The translations under genes were made by a program, and so were the position numbers. Below are positions 8,941 through 15,407 of a stretch of DNA of 16,681 nucleotides, piece after piece. The notes below the pieces were generated by a model. That model was not told where the DNA came from. It was given only the letters and a program-made list of their open reading frames with translations, and ran no database searches. The DNA is from CAYSLA01 sp964431685 (GTDB taxonomy: Bacteria; Armatimonadota; UBA5829). Position 1 is the first letter of the stretch. Each line of letters opens with the position of its first letter. The stretch is from contig CAYSLA010000068.1 of the NCBI GenBank assembly GCA_964431685.1, positions 1 through 16,681 on the forward strand, in the 5' to 3' direction.

Positions 8941-9008
8941 TATGTGGCAGGCATCGATAGCCCTTATACTTGTGTGTGGCAGAGATATCATCCAGCGTCG
9001 TACTGAGC

Positions 9009-9782
9009 CTATGGTGACGCCAGGATGACCTCGGTGCCTGCGGCACGAAACGCATCTAGGATGTTCTTGTCCGCCTTGTCATCGGTCACCAGACTAGTGA
9101 TGCTCTCCGCGGATGCCACTCGGTACAGGGCTGACCTCCCCAGTTTGCTGTAATCGGCTGCAACTATCAGGTCACGAGAGCACTGGATCATAGCCTTCTT
9201 TGCCTGCGCGGTAAGTGCGAAGGGTGCGGTGATTCCCTCTTCGATGGAAACGGCGTCCGCTCCCAGAATTGCCTTGTCCGCAACCATCGGCAGTATCTGG
9301 TGCACCGCTTCCTGGCCGGTTGTTGTTCCACTCTCAACGCTGAGTTCTCCGCCGATAATAATCAGCCGGATACAATCTCTTCCTGCCAGAACCTGTACAA
9401 CGTCCAGGGAGTTCGTGATCACGGTAACGTCCTTTGCAGTGATGTTCATCGCTACCTGATATGTGGTGAATCCGCCGTCTATCATTACAATATCACCGGA
9501 CTTGATGAGTTCGGCGGCGATCCGTCCGATCAACTCCTTTTCCCCCGGGTTGATTTTCCTGCTTTCGGCGAGGCTCGGTCTGGCACGATTCTGCAAGGAT
9601 GGCTCCGCCCCGCCTCTTGTTCTCTTGATCAGTCCGCGTTGATGAATCCTGGCGAGGTCTCTGCGCACTGTGGCCGGGGATACGCCGATAGCTGCGGCGA
9701 TTTGCTCAACGGTTGCGCTGCCGTGTTCCTCAATTAGTTGGATTGTCAGTTCCCATCGATCAGGAATCATTGTCTGAGTCAA
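9009..9782 (-). CDS. DeoR-family transcriptional regulator
   Basis: The N-terminal winged helix-turn-helix is typical of DeoR: residues about 8-60 run through IQLIEEHGSATVEQIAAAIG, then VSPATVRRDLARIHQRGL with RTRGGA behind it. The C-terminal ISOCOT-like sugar-phosphate-sensing domain shows IVMIDGGFTTYQVA, VITNSLDVV, IIIGGELS, LGADAVSIEEGIT and DYSKLGRSAL. The effector loop reads DGGFTTY where most members have DAGTTT, so the ligand may differ. I place the start at the TTG at 9780-9782 because AAGGTGG lies just upstream at workable spacing. The ATG at 9768-9770, four codons later, is possible but has no ribosome site. A promoter at 9814-9842 rules out a longer start. It diverges from the RuBisCO-like operon, which it most likely represses in the absence of a phosphorylated sugar (family knowledge plus position). 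Confidence 0.9.
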   Translation of the reverse strand: MTQTMIPDRWELTIQLIEEHGSATVEQIAAAIGVSPATVRRDLARIHQRGLIKRTRGGAEPSLQNRARPSLAESRKINPGEKELIGRIAAELIKSGDIVMIDGGFTTYQVAMNITAKDVTVITNSLDVVQVLAGRDCIRLIIIGGELSVESGTTTGQEAVHQILPMVADKAILGADAVSIEEGITAPFALTAQAKKAMIQCSRDLIVAADYSKLGRSALYRVASAESITSLVTDDKADKNILDAFRAAGTEVILASP

Positions 9783-9813
9783 TTGTCCACCTTCCGCATT
9801 CTTTCTCAAATCA

Positions 9814-9842
9814 ATTCTACGGCGTGGCCTCGCCACTGTCAA
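9814..9842 (-). promoter_or_regulatory. Sigma70-type promoter of the DeoR-family gene
   Basis: On the minus strand TTGACA (9842-9837) is followed by a 17-nt spacer and TAGAAT (9819-9814). This is very close to consensus with ideal spacing. Initiation would be near 9807, about 25 nt before the chosen TTG start at 9782, which shows that the open frame upstream of this point is not translated. Confidence 0.75.
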
Positions 9843-9892
9843 CCGGAATCCACCACCGATTGAGCTGGTATCGGCGCGTAACGATCACCACC

Positions 9893-9924
9893 TGCAATAA
9901 TAATTGCCCGAGATTGACTGCAAT
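9893..9924. promoter_or_regulatory. TGCAAT direct repeat and small dyad upstream of operon -35
   Basis: TGCAAT occurs at 9893-9898 and again at 9919-9924, 26 bp apart. The first copy is part of a dyad, GCAAT-aata-ATTGC (9894-9907). The pair flanks the -35 hexamer of the plus-strand operon promoter. This may be an auxiliary operator; six-base repeats can arise by chance, so confidence is low. Confidence 0.25.
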
Positions 9925-9943
9925 GCTCGAAGTGTGATACTAT
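9914..9943 (+). promoter_or_regulatory. Sigma70-type promoter of the RuBisCO-like operon
   Basis: TTGACT (9914-9919), an 18-nt spacer and TACTAT (9938-9943) form a good vegetative promoter on the plus strand. Initiation is expected near 9950, giving a leader of about 110 nt before the GTG at 10061. It is arranged back to back with the promoter of the DeoR-family gene, about 70 bp apart. Confidence 0.65.
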
Positions 9944-9953
9944 TCGTATGACA
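9933..9953. promoter_or_regulatory. Candidate operator: inverted repeat over -10 and start site
   Basis: TGTGATAC-tattc-GTATGACA is an inverted repeat with 7 of 8 arm positions matching and a 5-bp spacer. It covers the -10 hexamer and the expected transcription start of the plus-strand operon, where bound protein would block RNA polymerase. The adjacent divergent DeoR-family gene is the obvious candidate binder (inference from position). Confidence 0.5.
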
Positions 9954-10060
9954 ACTGCTCATGATGTGATTTGTGCCGCGGGCAGGATGACTGACGAAGC
10001 TACAGAACGGCTGAAGTCCGCGCCATTGCCATTACCTGCCTGAAAGCGAGGAGGGCCCAA

Positions 10061-11473
10061 GTGATAGCCATAGGTACCGATGCAATTGATACAATGAAGC
10101 ACAATCTCGATGCCCGAGAGGAACTGATACGTTCCGTTGTGTACGAAGTCCTCGACGGTCTTGCATCTCCAGATCTCTCTGATCAGATCGTAGTTACCTA
10201 TTGGGTGCACGCGGCAACCCTCACCCCAGCGCAGGTTGGGAAGGAAATCTCATACCACATGACAAGCGGTGTGCGCAAAGCCGCACCGGGATCTCTGCTC
10301 GACGAATGCACCGGTCGAGTCATCGATGCTGTGGAGCTGGATGCCTCCGGCAGGTTGGGAGTTGTCCGAGTAGGATTCCCTCTGAAGATGCTCCTCGATG
10401 AGTCCGGAAACATCTTTTCCACCGACATCCTCCACATAACGGCGGGTGAAGGAGCATTTGGCCTGACGGAGAATATCGATGTCAAGTTGTGCAGGGTAGA
10501 CATGTCCGACGCAGTCCTCAATCTGTTTCCCGGCCCTGCGTACGGAGCTCCCGGAGTGCGCAGGCTGACCGGTTTTGCGGATGAAATAGCATTTGGCACG
10601 ATCCTGAAGCCCTGCACGGGAATAACTCCTGAAGAAGAGGCCGACATCGTTCGTGAGGCCGCGGCGAACCCTTTGTTCCTGTTTGTCAAGGAGGACGAGA
10701 ACTTCCTGCCCGGCGTACCGTTCGCGCCATTATCTCGGCGGATCAAGAGTGCACTTACCGCAATTCGTGAAGTGGCTGACCAGCGAGGCGACAAAGGGCT
10801 CATCTACGCACCGCACATTACGGCTCCGCCGAATGTGATGGCCGAACACGTCAAAATGGCTGTTGATGCTGGTGTGAACGGCATAATGTTTAGCGACCTG
10901 TTCACCGGAGGCTCGATCCGTATGGTTCGCGATACTCTCGCGCATCTTCCCAATCCGCCTGCCATATACGCTCACAACAGTGGCATATCTGTGCGAACAA
11001 GGCACATCTATCGTGAGGTTCTGGATATGTTTACTCGTCTGGATGGGGGCGACTTCCGGCAGACCGCTCCTCTTACATCCGGCCCGGGCCTGCTTCGCCC
11101 GACGGGTACCGAGTGGAAAGAGTGCGAGAAGATACTCAGCAGGCCACTCGGAAAGCATCCTGCAGTTATGATGGCCCGCGCCGGTGGTCTAGATCAGGGT
11201 AACATCATCATCAATTTGATGGATGTTGCCAAGGGCGCGGGAGCCGAAAACTATCTCTTTCTAGCCGGCTCGGCGATCAACGGCATAAAGAACAGCAAGG
11301 GCGAATATGACCCGGCAATCGGGGCCGAGGCGATGCGCCAGGCTGTGCAGGTCTTCCACGACGGCCTGTTCGTGGAAGCAAACGGCAACCACCAGGCAGA
11401 ACTGAAATCCTATGCGGATGCAAACGGGCTTGATGCTCTGAGCGCCGCGCTTTCCCAAAGATACAGACTATAG
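10061..11473 (+). CDS. RuBisCO-like protein (form IV), sugar-acid phosphate enzyme
   Basis: The 470-residue protein has the RuBisCO large-chain fold: GTILKPCTGIT (179-189), FVKEDEN (208-214), APHIT (250-254), the H305 region, MARAGGLDQG (371-380) and LAGSAING (401-408). Aligning by eye to plant RuBisCO, K183 matches catalytic K175. K210, D212 and E213 match the carbamylated Lys and Mg ligands (201, 203, 204), and H305 matches H294. Lost are K177 (C185), R295 (N306), H327 (Q334), loop-6 K334 and S379 (A374), so it cannot be a true CO2-fixing carboxylase. Such proteins catalyse enolisation, decarboxylation or transcarboxylation of keto sugar (acid) phosphates; examples are MtnW and the apiose-pathway OiaX. 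The exact reaction here is unknown. The GTG start at 10061 has GAGGAGGG (10048-10055) 5 nt upstream. It is first in a four-gene operon under divergent DeoR control. Confidence 0.9.
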   Translation: MIAIGTDAIDTMKHNLDAREELIRSVVYEVLDGLASPDLSDQIVVTYWVHAATLTPAQVGKEISYHMTSGVRKAAPGSLLDECTGRVIDAVELDASGRLGVVRVGFPLKMLLDESGNIFSTDILHITAGEGAFGLTENIDVKLCRVDMSDAVLNLFPGPAYGAPGVRRLTGFADEIAFGTILKPCTGITPEEEADIVREAAANPLFLFVKEDENFLPGVPFAPLSRRIKSALTAIREVADQRGDKGLIYAPHITAPPNVMAEHVKMAVDAGVNGIMFSDLFTGGSIRMVRDTLAHLPNPPAIYAHNSGISVRTRHIYREVLDMFTRLDGGDFRQTAPLTSGPGLLRPTGTEWKECEKILSRPLGKHPAVMMARAGGLDQGNIIINLMDVAKGAGAENYLFLAGSAINGIKNSKGEYDPAIGAEAMRQAVQVFHDGLFVEANGNHQAELKSYADANGLDALSAALSQRYRL

Positions 11474-11477
11474 AGGA

Positions 11478-11521
11478 ACCTCCTACTAACCCCCTACGAA
11501 ACGGATGGGGGAGGGGGAGGT
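11478..11521 (+). repeat. C/G-rich stem-loop between RuBisCO-like and E1-alpha genes
   Basis: ACCTCC (11478-11483) pairs with GGAGGT (11516-11521), and inside it CCCCC (11490-11494) pairs with GGGGG (11507-11511). The purine-rich 3' arm lies just before the E1-alpha ribosome site GAGGAA (11524-11529), so the fold could affect RNA stability or translation within the operon. It resembles the hairpin at 14207-14236 in composition and may be a relic of the same interspersed element. Confidence 0.5.
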
Positions 11522-11535
11522 GTGAGGAATTGTCC

Positions 11536-12528
11536 ATGCCAACAGCAACCAGTTCAGGAAATCCGGCAATTACAGACCGCGAGGATGCACCTAACTTCCT
11601 GCGGCAGATGATGCTAATCCGTGAGTTCGAGGAGAGAGCACTGAAGCTCTTCACCGACGGAGAACTCGTGGGAATGTGTCACGTCTCTGTCGGCCAGGAG
11701 GCGGTGGCGGTGGGCGTCTGTTCCGAGCTGAGGGCAGACGACTACGTGGCTTCTACTCACCGCGGCCATGGCCACTGCATCGCCAAAGGCGCCGACGTCG
11801 GCCGCATGTTCGCCGAGCTTCTATGTCGCGAGGAGGGCTACTGCAAGGGCCGCGGCGGCTCGATGCACATGGCTGATGTCAGCCTGGGCTTCATCGGCTG
11901 TAACGGCATTGTCGGAGCCGGGATTCCCATCGCCGTCGGCGCGGGGCTCTCGGTTCAGTACAGGGGCACCGACCAGATAGCCGTGGCGTTCTTCGGCGAT
12001 GGCGCAACCAATATTGGCGCGTTTCATGAGGCGATGAACATGGCGGCGGCGTTCTGCCTTCCGGTGCTCTTTGTCTGCGAGAACAACATGTACGCGCTAT
12101 CAACCATGACCTGCAACGTCAGCGGTGCGAAATGTGTCTCAGACAAGGGTGCGGCATACTGCATGGAGTCGATGATTGTCGATGGAATGGATGTCTACGC
12201 GGTTCGAGAAGCCGCTAGCGCGCTTATCGGAAAGATAAGAAACGGCGGCGGACCCAGGCTACTGGAGTGCAACACCTATCGCTACTATGGCCACTCCAAG
12301 AGCGACACCCGCCCGTATCGCACCCGCGAGGAAGAGGCCGAGTGGCGATCCCGCGACTGCATTGATACTCTCGCCAAGAAACTGATCGATGCCGGTGCGA
12401 TTACGCAGGAGAAATTCGAGGCGATGCACGCAAATGTCCTCAAGCAGATAGAGGATTCCCTGAATTGGGCACGGGCTTGCGAGAGAACTAACCCTGATGA
12501 AGTCGGAAAGTATGTCTTCGCCGAATAG
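11536..12528 (+). CDS. ThDP-dependent 2-oxoacid dehydrogenase E1 component, alpha subunit
   Basis: The ATG at 11536 is chosen over the TTG two codons earlier because GAGGAA sits 6 nt before it. The 330-residue protein is a standard pyruvate/acetoin-dehydrogenase E1-alpha: MMLIREFEER (25-34), the STHRGHGHCIAKG entry motif (73-85), RGGSMHM (107-112) and GIVGAGIPIAVGAGL. The thiamine-diphosphate motif starts at GDG (154-156) and ends in ENN (182-184). A YRYYGHSKSD loop follows at 248-257. With the beta subunit it forms an alpha2beta2 enzyme that decarboxylates a 2-oxo acid, or in principle cleaves an acyloin bond, through ThDP. No E2 or E3 gene follows. Flanked by a RuBisCO-like gene and an isomerase gene, it probably acts on a sugar-derived keto compound, with acetyl transfer by shared E2/E3 or non-oxidative release (inference). 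Confidence 0.9.
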   Translation: MPTATSSGNPAITDREDAPNFLRQMMLIREFEERALKLFTDGELVGMCHVSVGQEAVAVGVCSELRADDYVASTHRGHGHCIAKGADVGRMFAELLCREEGYCKGRGGSMHMADVSLGFIGCNGIVGAGIPIAVGAGLSVQYRGTDQIAVAFFGDGATNIGAFHEAMNMAAAFCLPVLFVCENNMYALSTMTCNVSGAKCVSDKGAAYCMESMIVDGMDVYAVREAASALIGKIRNGGGPRLLECNTYRYYGHSKSDTRPYRTREEEAEWRSRDCIDTLAKKLIDAGAITQEKFEAMHANVLKQIEDSLNWARACERTNPDEVGKYVFAE

Positions 12529-12546
12529 CGCTGGAAAGGAACTGAC

Positions 12547-13569
12547 ATGAGAGAAGTAATGTATTGGCAGGCCATAAACGAGGCCATGTGCGAAGAAATG
12601 GAACGCGATCCCAACGTAATGCTCATGGGCGAGGACGTCGGCTTCTTCGGTGGAGCCATGAGGGTCTCCCGCGATATGTATCAAAAGTTTGGTGCGAAGC
12701 GAGTCATGGACACTCCCCTGGCCGAGACCGCGATCATAGGCGCGGCTCTTGGCGCGGCTCTCACAGGTCTTAGGCCTATAGCCGAGATAATGTTCGTCGA
12801 TTTCACTACAGTTTGCTTCGACCAGATCGTGAACCAGGCCGCAAAGGTCAGGTACATGCTGGGTGGGCAAGTAGATGTGCCCCTTGTCATCAGAACCCAG
12901 GGGTCGGCTGGAAAGAGCTACGCCGCTCAACACTCACAGAGCTTTGAGATGCTCTTTGCACACTTTCCGGGACTCAAAGTGGTTATGCCGGCAACTCCCT
13001 ATGATGCCAAGGGGCTCCTCAAGTCGGCCATCCGTGAGAATAACCCGATCGTCTTCATCGAGCACGGCGCCTTGTATAACACAAAGGGACTGATTCCAGA
13101 GGACGAGTATACCATACCTATCGGTAAGGCCGACATAAAGCGCGAGGGGCGCGACGTGACGATCGTTGCTCACGCCCGGTGCGCACTGCAGGCGCTTGAG
13201 GCTGCTGAAAGGCTCAAGGCGGAAAGCGGCATCGAGGCTGAAGTAGTCGACCTCAGGACTATTGCTCCACTTGACGAGGAGACTGTTTTTGAATCGGTCT
13301 GCCGGACCGGCAGACTCGTCTGCTATGAAGAGGGGCACAAGAACATCGGTGTCGGCGCGGAAGTATCCGCTAGAGTAGTTGAAAACTGCTTCGACTACCT
13401 CGACGCTCCGATTGTCAGGGTGGCGGCGATGGATATTCCCATTCCCTGCGCCAAAGAACTCGAGCGCGAGATGCTTCCGAACGTGGATAAGCTAATGTCT
13501 GCCGTAAGAGGCCTATTTGGCGATGTGCAGATGCCGGGAAATGCAGTGAATGTGGTAACAGCGAGGTAA
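12547..13569 (+). CDS. ThDP-dependent 2-oxoacid dehydrogenase E1 component, beta subunit
   Basis: This 340-residue transketolase-like subunit starts 18 nt after the alpha gene, with AAGGAA 7 nt before the ATG. Typical signatures are MREVMYWQAINEAM, GEDVGFFGGAM (28-38), DTPLAETAIIGAALGAAL (55-72) with E60 as the Glu that activates the ThDP aminopyrimidine, MFVDFTT, and QHSQSFE (128-134) with catalytic-loop H129. The C-terminal transketolase domain includes VVDLRTIAPLDEETV, EEGHKNIGVGAEV and DIPIPCA. All residues expected of a working E1-beta appear intact, and the length is normal. It overlaps the next gene at TAATG, indicating translational coupling with the isomerase. The sequence alone does not tell pyruvate, branched-chain or acetoin types apart; the missing E2/E3 and the neighbours suggest a specialised substrate. 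Confidence 0.9.
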   Translation: MREVMYWQAINEAMCEEMERDPNVMLMGEDVGFFGGAMRVSRDMYQKFGAKRVMDTPLAETAIIGAALGAALTGLRPIAEIMFVDFTTVCFDQIVNQAAKVRYMLGGQVDVPLVIRTQGSAGKSYAAQHSQSFEMLFAHFPGLKVVMPATPYDAKGLLKSAIRENNPIVFIEHGALYNTKGLIPEDEYTIPIGKADIKREGRDVTIVAHARCALQALEAAERLKAESGIEAEVVDLRTIAPLDEETVFESVCRTGRLVCYEEGHKNIGVGAEVSARVVENCFDYLDAPIVRVAAMDIPIPCAKELEREMLPNVDKLMSAVRGLFGDVQMPGNAVNVVTAR

Positions 13570-14186
13570 TGGCAATGAAAACCGATTTCAAGAGTAGCAT
13601 AAGCGAGTATATCAGCGGTGTGCAGGCTGTCTTCAGCAACTTGCTGGTAGACGAGATAGAGAAAGCTGCCGAGGCCATATGGAGAGCTTTCGAGGAAGGT
13701 AAGACTGTCTTCACCATGGGTAACGGCGGTCACGGATCGACAGCCGCGCACAACGTCAACGACCTTCAGAAGCATCTTGTCTCGAGCGATGCACGTGACC
13801 AGGTCGTGGTGCAGAGCAAGCGGCTCAAGGCGATGTGCCTGTGCGACAGCGTCTCCACCCTGACGGGTTGGGCAAACGACGCCGGCTTTGAGAACGCCTT
13901 CGCCGAGCAACTCCGTAATTGGATACAGCCCGGCGATGTAGTGATCGGCATAACCGGCAGTGGCAACTCCGCAAATATCATCAATGCTTATAAGCTCGCC
14001 AAAGAGGTCGGTGCGACGACCATCACCTTTGGTGGCGCAAAGAAAGGCAAAGACGAGCCGTATACCGACATCTACCTGAACGTACCTACTCCCAACATCC
14101 TCTGGGTGGAGGACATCCATATGGCCTTGGCGCACCTGCTGGCATCAGTTGTCCGCGACAAGGTGCAGGAGAAATACGGCAGATAA
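13569..14186 (+). CDS. SIS-domain sugar-phosphate isomerase, GmhA-like
   Basis: This 205-residue protein is a single SIS domain. Motifs are MGNGGHGSTAAHNVNDL (50-66), LTGWANDAGFENAF (98-111), GDVVIGITGSGNSANIINA (122-140) and a C-terminal EDIHMALAHLL (181-191). The layout matches GmhA (sedoheptulose-7-phosphate isomerase). H61 and H184 fit the GmhA metal/catalytic His positions, but the usual Glu-Glu after the first His reads Asn-Asp (64-65), so substrate or mechanism may differ. No heptose-synthesis genes are near. The start ATG overlaps the E1-beta stop (TAATG). A second ATG at 13575, 8 nt after GAGG, may be the one actually used. It is last in the operon and probably isomerises the aldose or ketose phosphate fed to, or made by, the RuBisCO-like and E1 enzymes (inference). 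Confidence 0.88.
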   Translation: MAMKTDFKSSISEYISGVQAVFSNLLVDEIEKAAEAIWRAFEEGKTVFTMGNGGHGSTAAHNVNDLQKHLVSSDARDQVVVQSKRLKAMCLCDSVSTLTGWANDAGFENAFAEQLRNWIQPGDVVIGITGSGNSANIINAYKLAKEVGATTITFGGAKKGKDEPYTDIYLNVPTPNILWVEDIHMALAHLLASVVRDKVQEKYGR

Positions 14187-14206
14187 CGGCTGCCAAGATG
14201 CTTGTG

Positions 14207-14236
14207 CCCCTCCTCGTTCAGACGATGGAGGAGGGG
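14207..14236. repeat. Perfect 9-bp hairpin after the SIS gene
   Basis: CCCCTCCTC (14207-14215) and GAGGAGGGG (14228-14236) form a perfect 9-bp stem with a 12-nt loop, 20 nt after the SIS stop. It is not followed by a T run, so it is not an intrinsic terminator by itself. Its composition resembles the stem-loop at 11478-11521. It may protect the 3' end of the operon mRNA or be a small interspersed repeat. Confidence 0.55.
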
Positions 14237-14325
14237 AGAAGGTGGTGCATTGGTGAGAGCAGTGGCGCCACCTATCGGCCGCGGAGTCGTGTTTTCGGAT
14301 GATACCGTTCCCCGTATTCACCCAT

Positions 14326-14354
14326 CCGCAAGAAGGGACTTCTTGCGGTGTTTT
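14326..14354 (+). terminator. Intrinsic terminator of the RuBisCO-like operon
   Basis: CCGCAAGAAG (14326-14335), loop GGA, CTTCTTGCGG (14339-14348) form a perfect 10-bp stem followed directly by TGTTTT on the plus strand. It is a clear rho-independent terminator 140 nt after the SIS gene. On the minus strand the stem is not followed by Ts, so it serves the plus-strand operon only. I see no gene in the rest of 14187-14483, nor any other structure apart from the hairpin at 14207. Confidence 0.85.
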
Positions 14355-14483
14355 GATCCGCCAGCGTTCCTTCGCGGGTCGGGTGCGCACAGTCGGGGAG
14401 ATGCCCTGCCACCTCCCGCGGGTGGAGTAACGCCGAGGTTTGCCCCTGCGAATTCCGAAACAACAAGCGCAAGTAAAAGGAAA

Positions 14484-15407
14484 TCAGTCACCAATGGATT
14501 CGGCGACGCGTTTCATCTCGGCTTCGGAAAGATCGCCTACAAGGGTAAATGCGCGGTCGCCCGTTGACCAGGCAAGCGCTCTAGTCACCTTGTTCTTGAG
14601 AAACTTCATGTCGCACGTTTTTCCACACTTGCGCTGAAACAGCGTGAAACTGCTGATTCCGTTGGAGTAGTGTGTTGCTGTGCAGTCTCGCCCGGCGACT
14701 GAGATTCCGCCGCCGCTGATCTTCTTGTAGCCTTCCGGCACATATTTCGGGAAGACAGGGTTTTCGCAACCGCTGCATTGCTTTGAATGGCCCGAGATCT
14801 TGCCTCTGGGTTCGAAGTCGACGCCGTCTATGTCTTTTGGGAAGAAAGCAATGCGTGAGAACTGCGAGGAACTGCGCAACTGACCATCGGCGTCTGTGGT
14901 CTTTGATGCGACCACCACGGAATGCGTCTTGTCCAGCCAGAGGGTCCTGGAGGGTTGGCTACCTGACTTCTGCCGGATAGTTACCAGGTCTGCTGTTCTG
15001 CCCGCCATCTTGGCGGTGCCCTCGTGCCTGAGTGTGTGTGTCTCAAGCAGGTCGGGTCTGACCTTGTCCTGGTGTATCATCGGAAGTGCGCCTATGGATT
15101 TCCAAGCGCCGTCTCGAGGCGAGAATTCCCAGGCCGCGCAACCATTTTCTATCAGAACGACTCCAGCCAGCTCCTTTGGGGACAGAAATTGGATTCTGGT
15201 CTTGTCCGGCGCTTTGTGAAACACCTGCGCGGTAGAGGTTACCTGCCTGCCTCCGTAATGGAATGTGGCAGTCTTGGTGCCTTTGAATGAGACGGAATCC
15301 GGCGCCCTGCCGGCCTTCCTCAGAAGCTCCATTGCGCTCTGGCCAAACGCTGCATGGGCTACGGCCACAACAACCGCGCACATAATGGCCGCGAGCTTCA
15401 GTCTCAT
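14484..15407 (-). CDS. RseB/MucB-like periplasmic sigma-regulatory protein, Cys-rich C-terminus
   Basis: This 307-residue protein has a signal peptide (MRLKLAAIMCAVVVAVAHAA, cleaved near FGQ). It is followed by a LolA/RseB-type beta domain: FKGTKTATFHYGGRQVTSTA (41-60), HKAPDKTRIQFLSPKELAGV and ENGCAAWEFSPRDGAW. The C-terminal part (about 205-307) has a second small domain ending TLVGDLSEAEMKRVAESI, as in RseB C-terminal or DUF4367-type domains. In proteobacteria RseB shields the anti-sigma factor RseA from proteolysis until envelope stress; the same job fits here, since its ATG overlaps the anti-sigma stop by 4 nt. Unusual are C211-x2-C214, C242 and C261-x3-C265 in the second domain, which could be disulfides or a metal site. 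The start at 15405-15407 is set by the overlap and the signal peptide. Confidence 0.8.
   Translation of the reverse strand: MRLKLAAIMCAVVVAVAHAAFGQSAMELLRKAGRAPDSVSFKGTKTATFHYGGRQVTSTAQVFHKAPDKTRIQFLSPKELAGVVLIENGCAAWEFSPRDGAWKSIGALPMIHQDKVRPDLLETHTLRHEGTAKMAGRTADLVTIRQKSGSQPSRTLWLDKTHSVVVASKTTDADGQLRSSSQFSRIAFFPKDIDGVDFEPRGKISGHSKQCSGCENPVFPKYVPEGYKKISGGGISVAGRDCTATHYSNGISSFTLFQRKCGKTCDMKFLKNKVTRALAWSTGDRAFTLVGDLSEAEMKRVAESIGD

Noticed and set aside
9783..9842. Longer N-terminus for the DeoR-family protein starting at TTG 9842
   Set aside because: A near-consensus promoter occupies 9814-9842, so this stretch lies upstream of the transcript start.
10198..10803. 201-codon minus-strand frame under the RuBisCO-like gene
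   Set aside because: Ser/Arg/Pro-rich antisense shadow of a well-supported enzyme.
10061..11473. True CO2-fixing RuBisCO
   Set aside because: The loop-6 Lys, R295 and H327 equivalents are missing and there is no small subunit or phosphoribulokinase gene nearby.
12259..14135. Long minus-strand frames (224 and 246 codons) opposite E1-alpha/E1-beta and the SIS gene
   Set aside because: The plus-strand genes have full catalytic motifs. The opposite frames have no homology I recognise and no ribosome sites.
11536..14186. Split transketolase, as in the apulose pathway, plus isomerase
   Set aside because: The alpha subunit has E1-alpha motifs (RGGSMHM, GIVGAGIPIAVG, GDGATN...ENN), not those of a transketolase N-terminal half.
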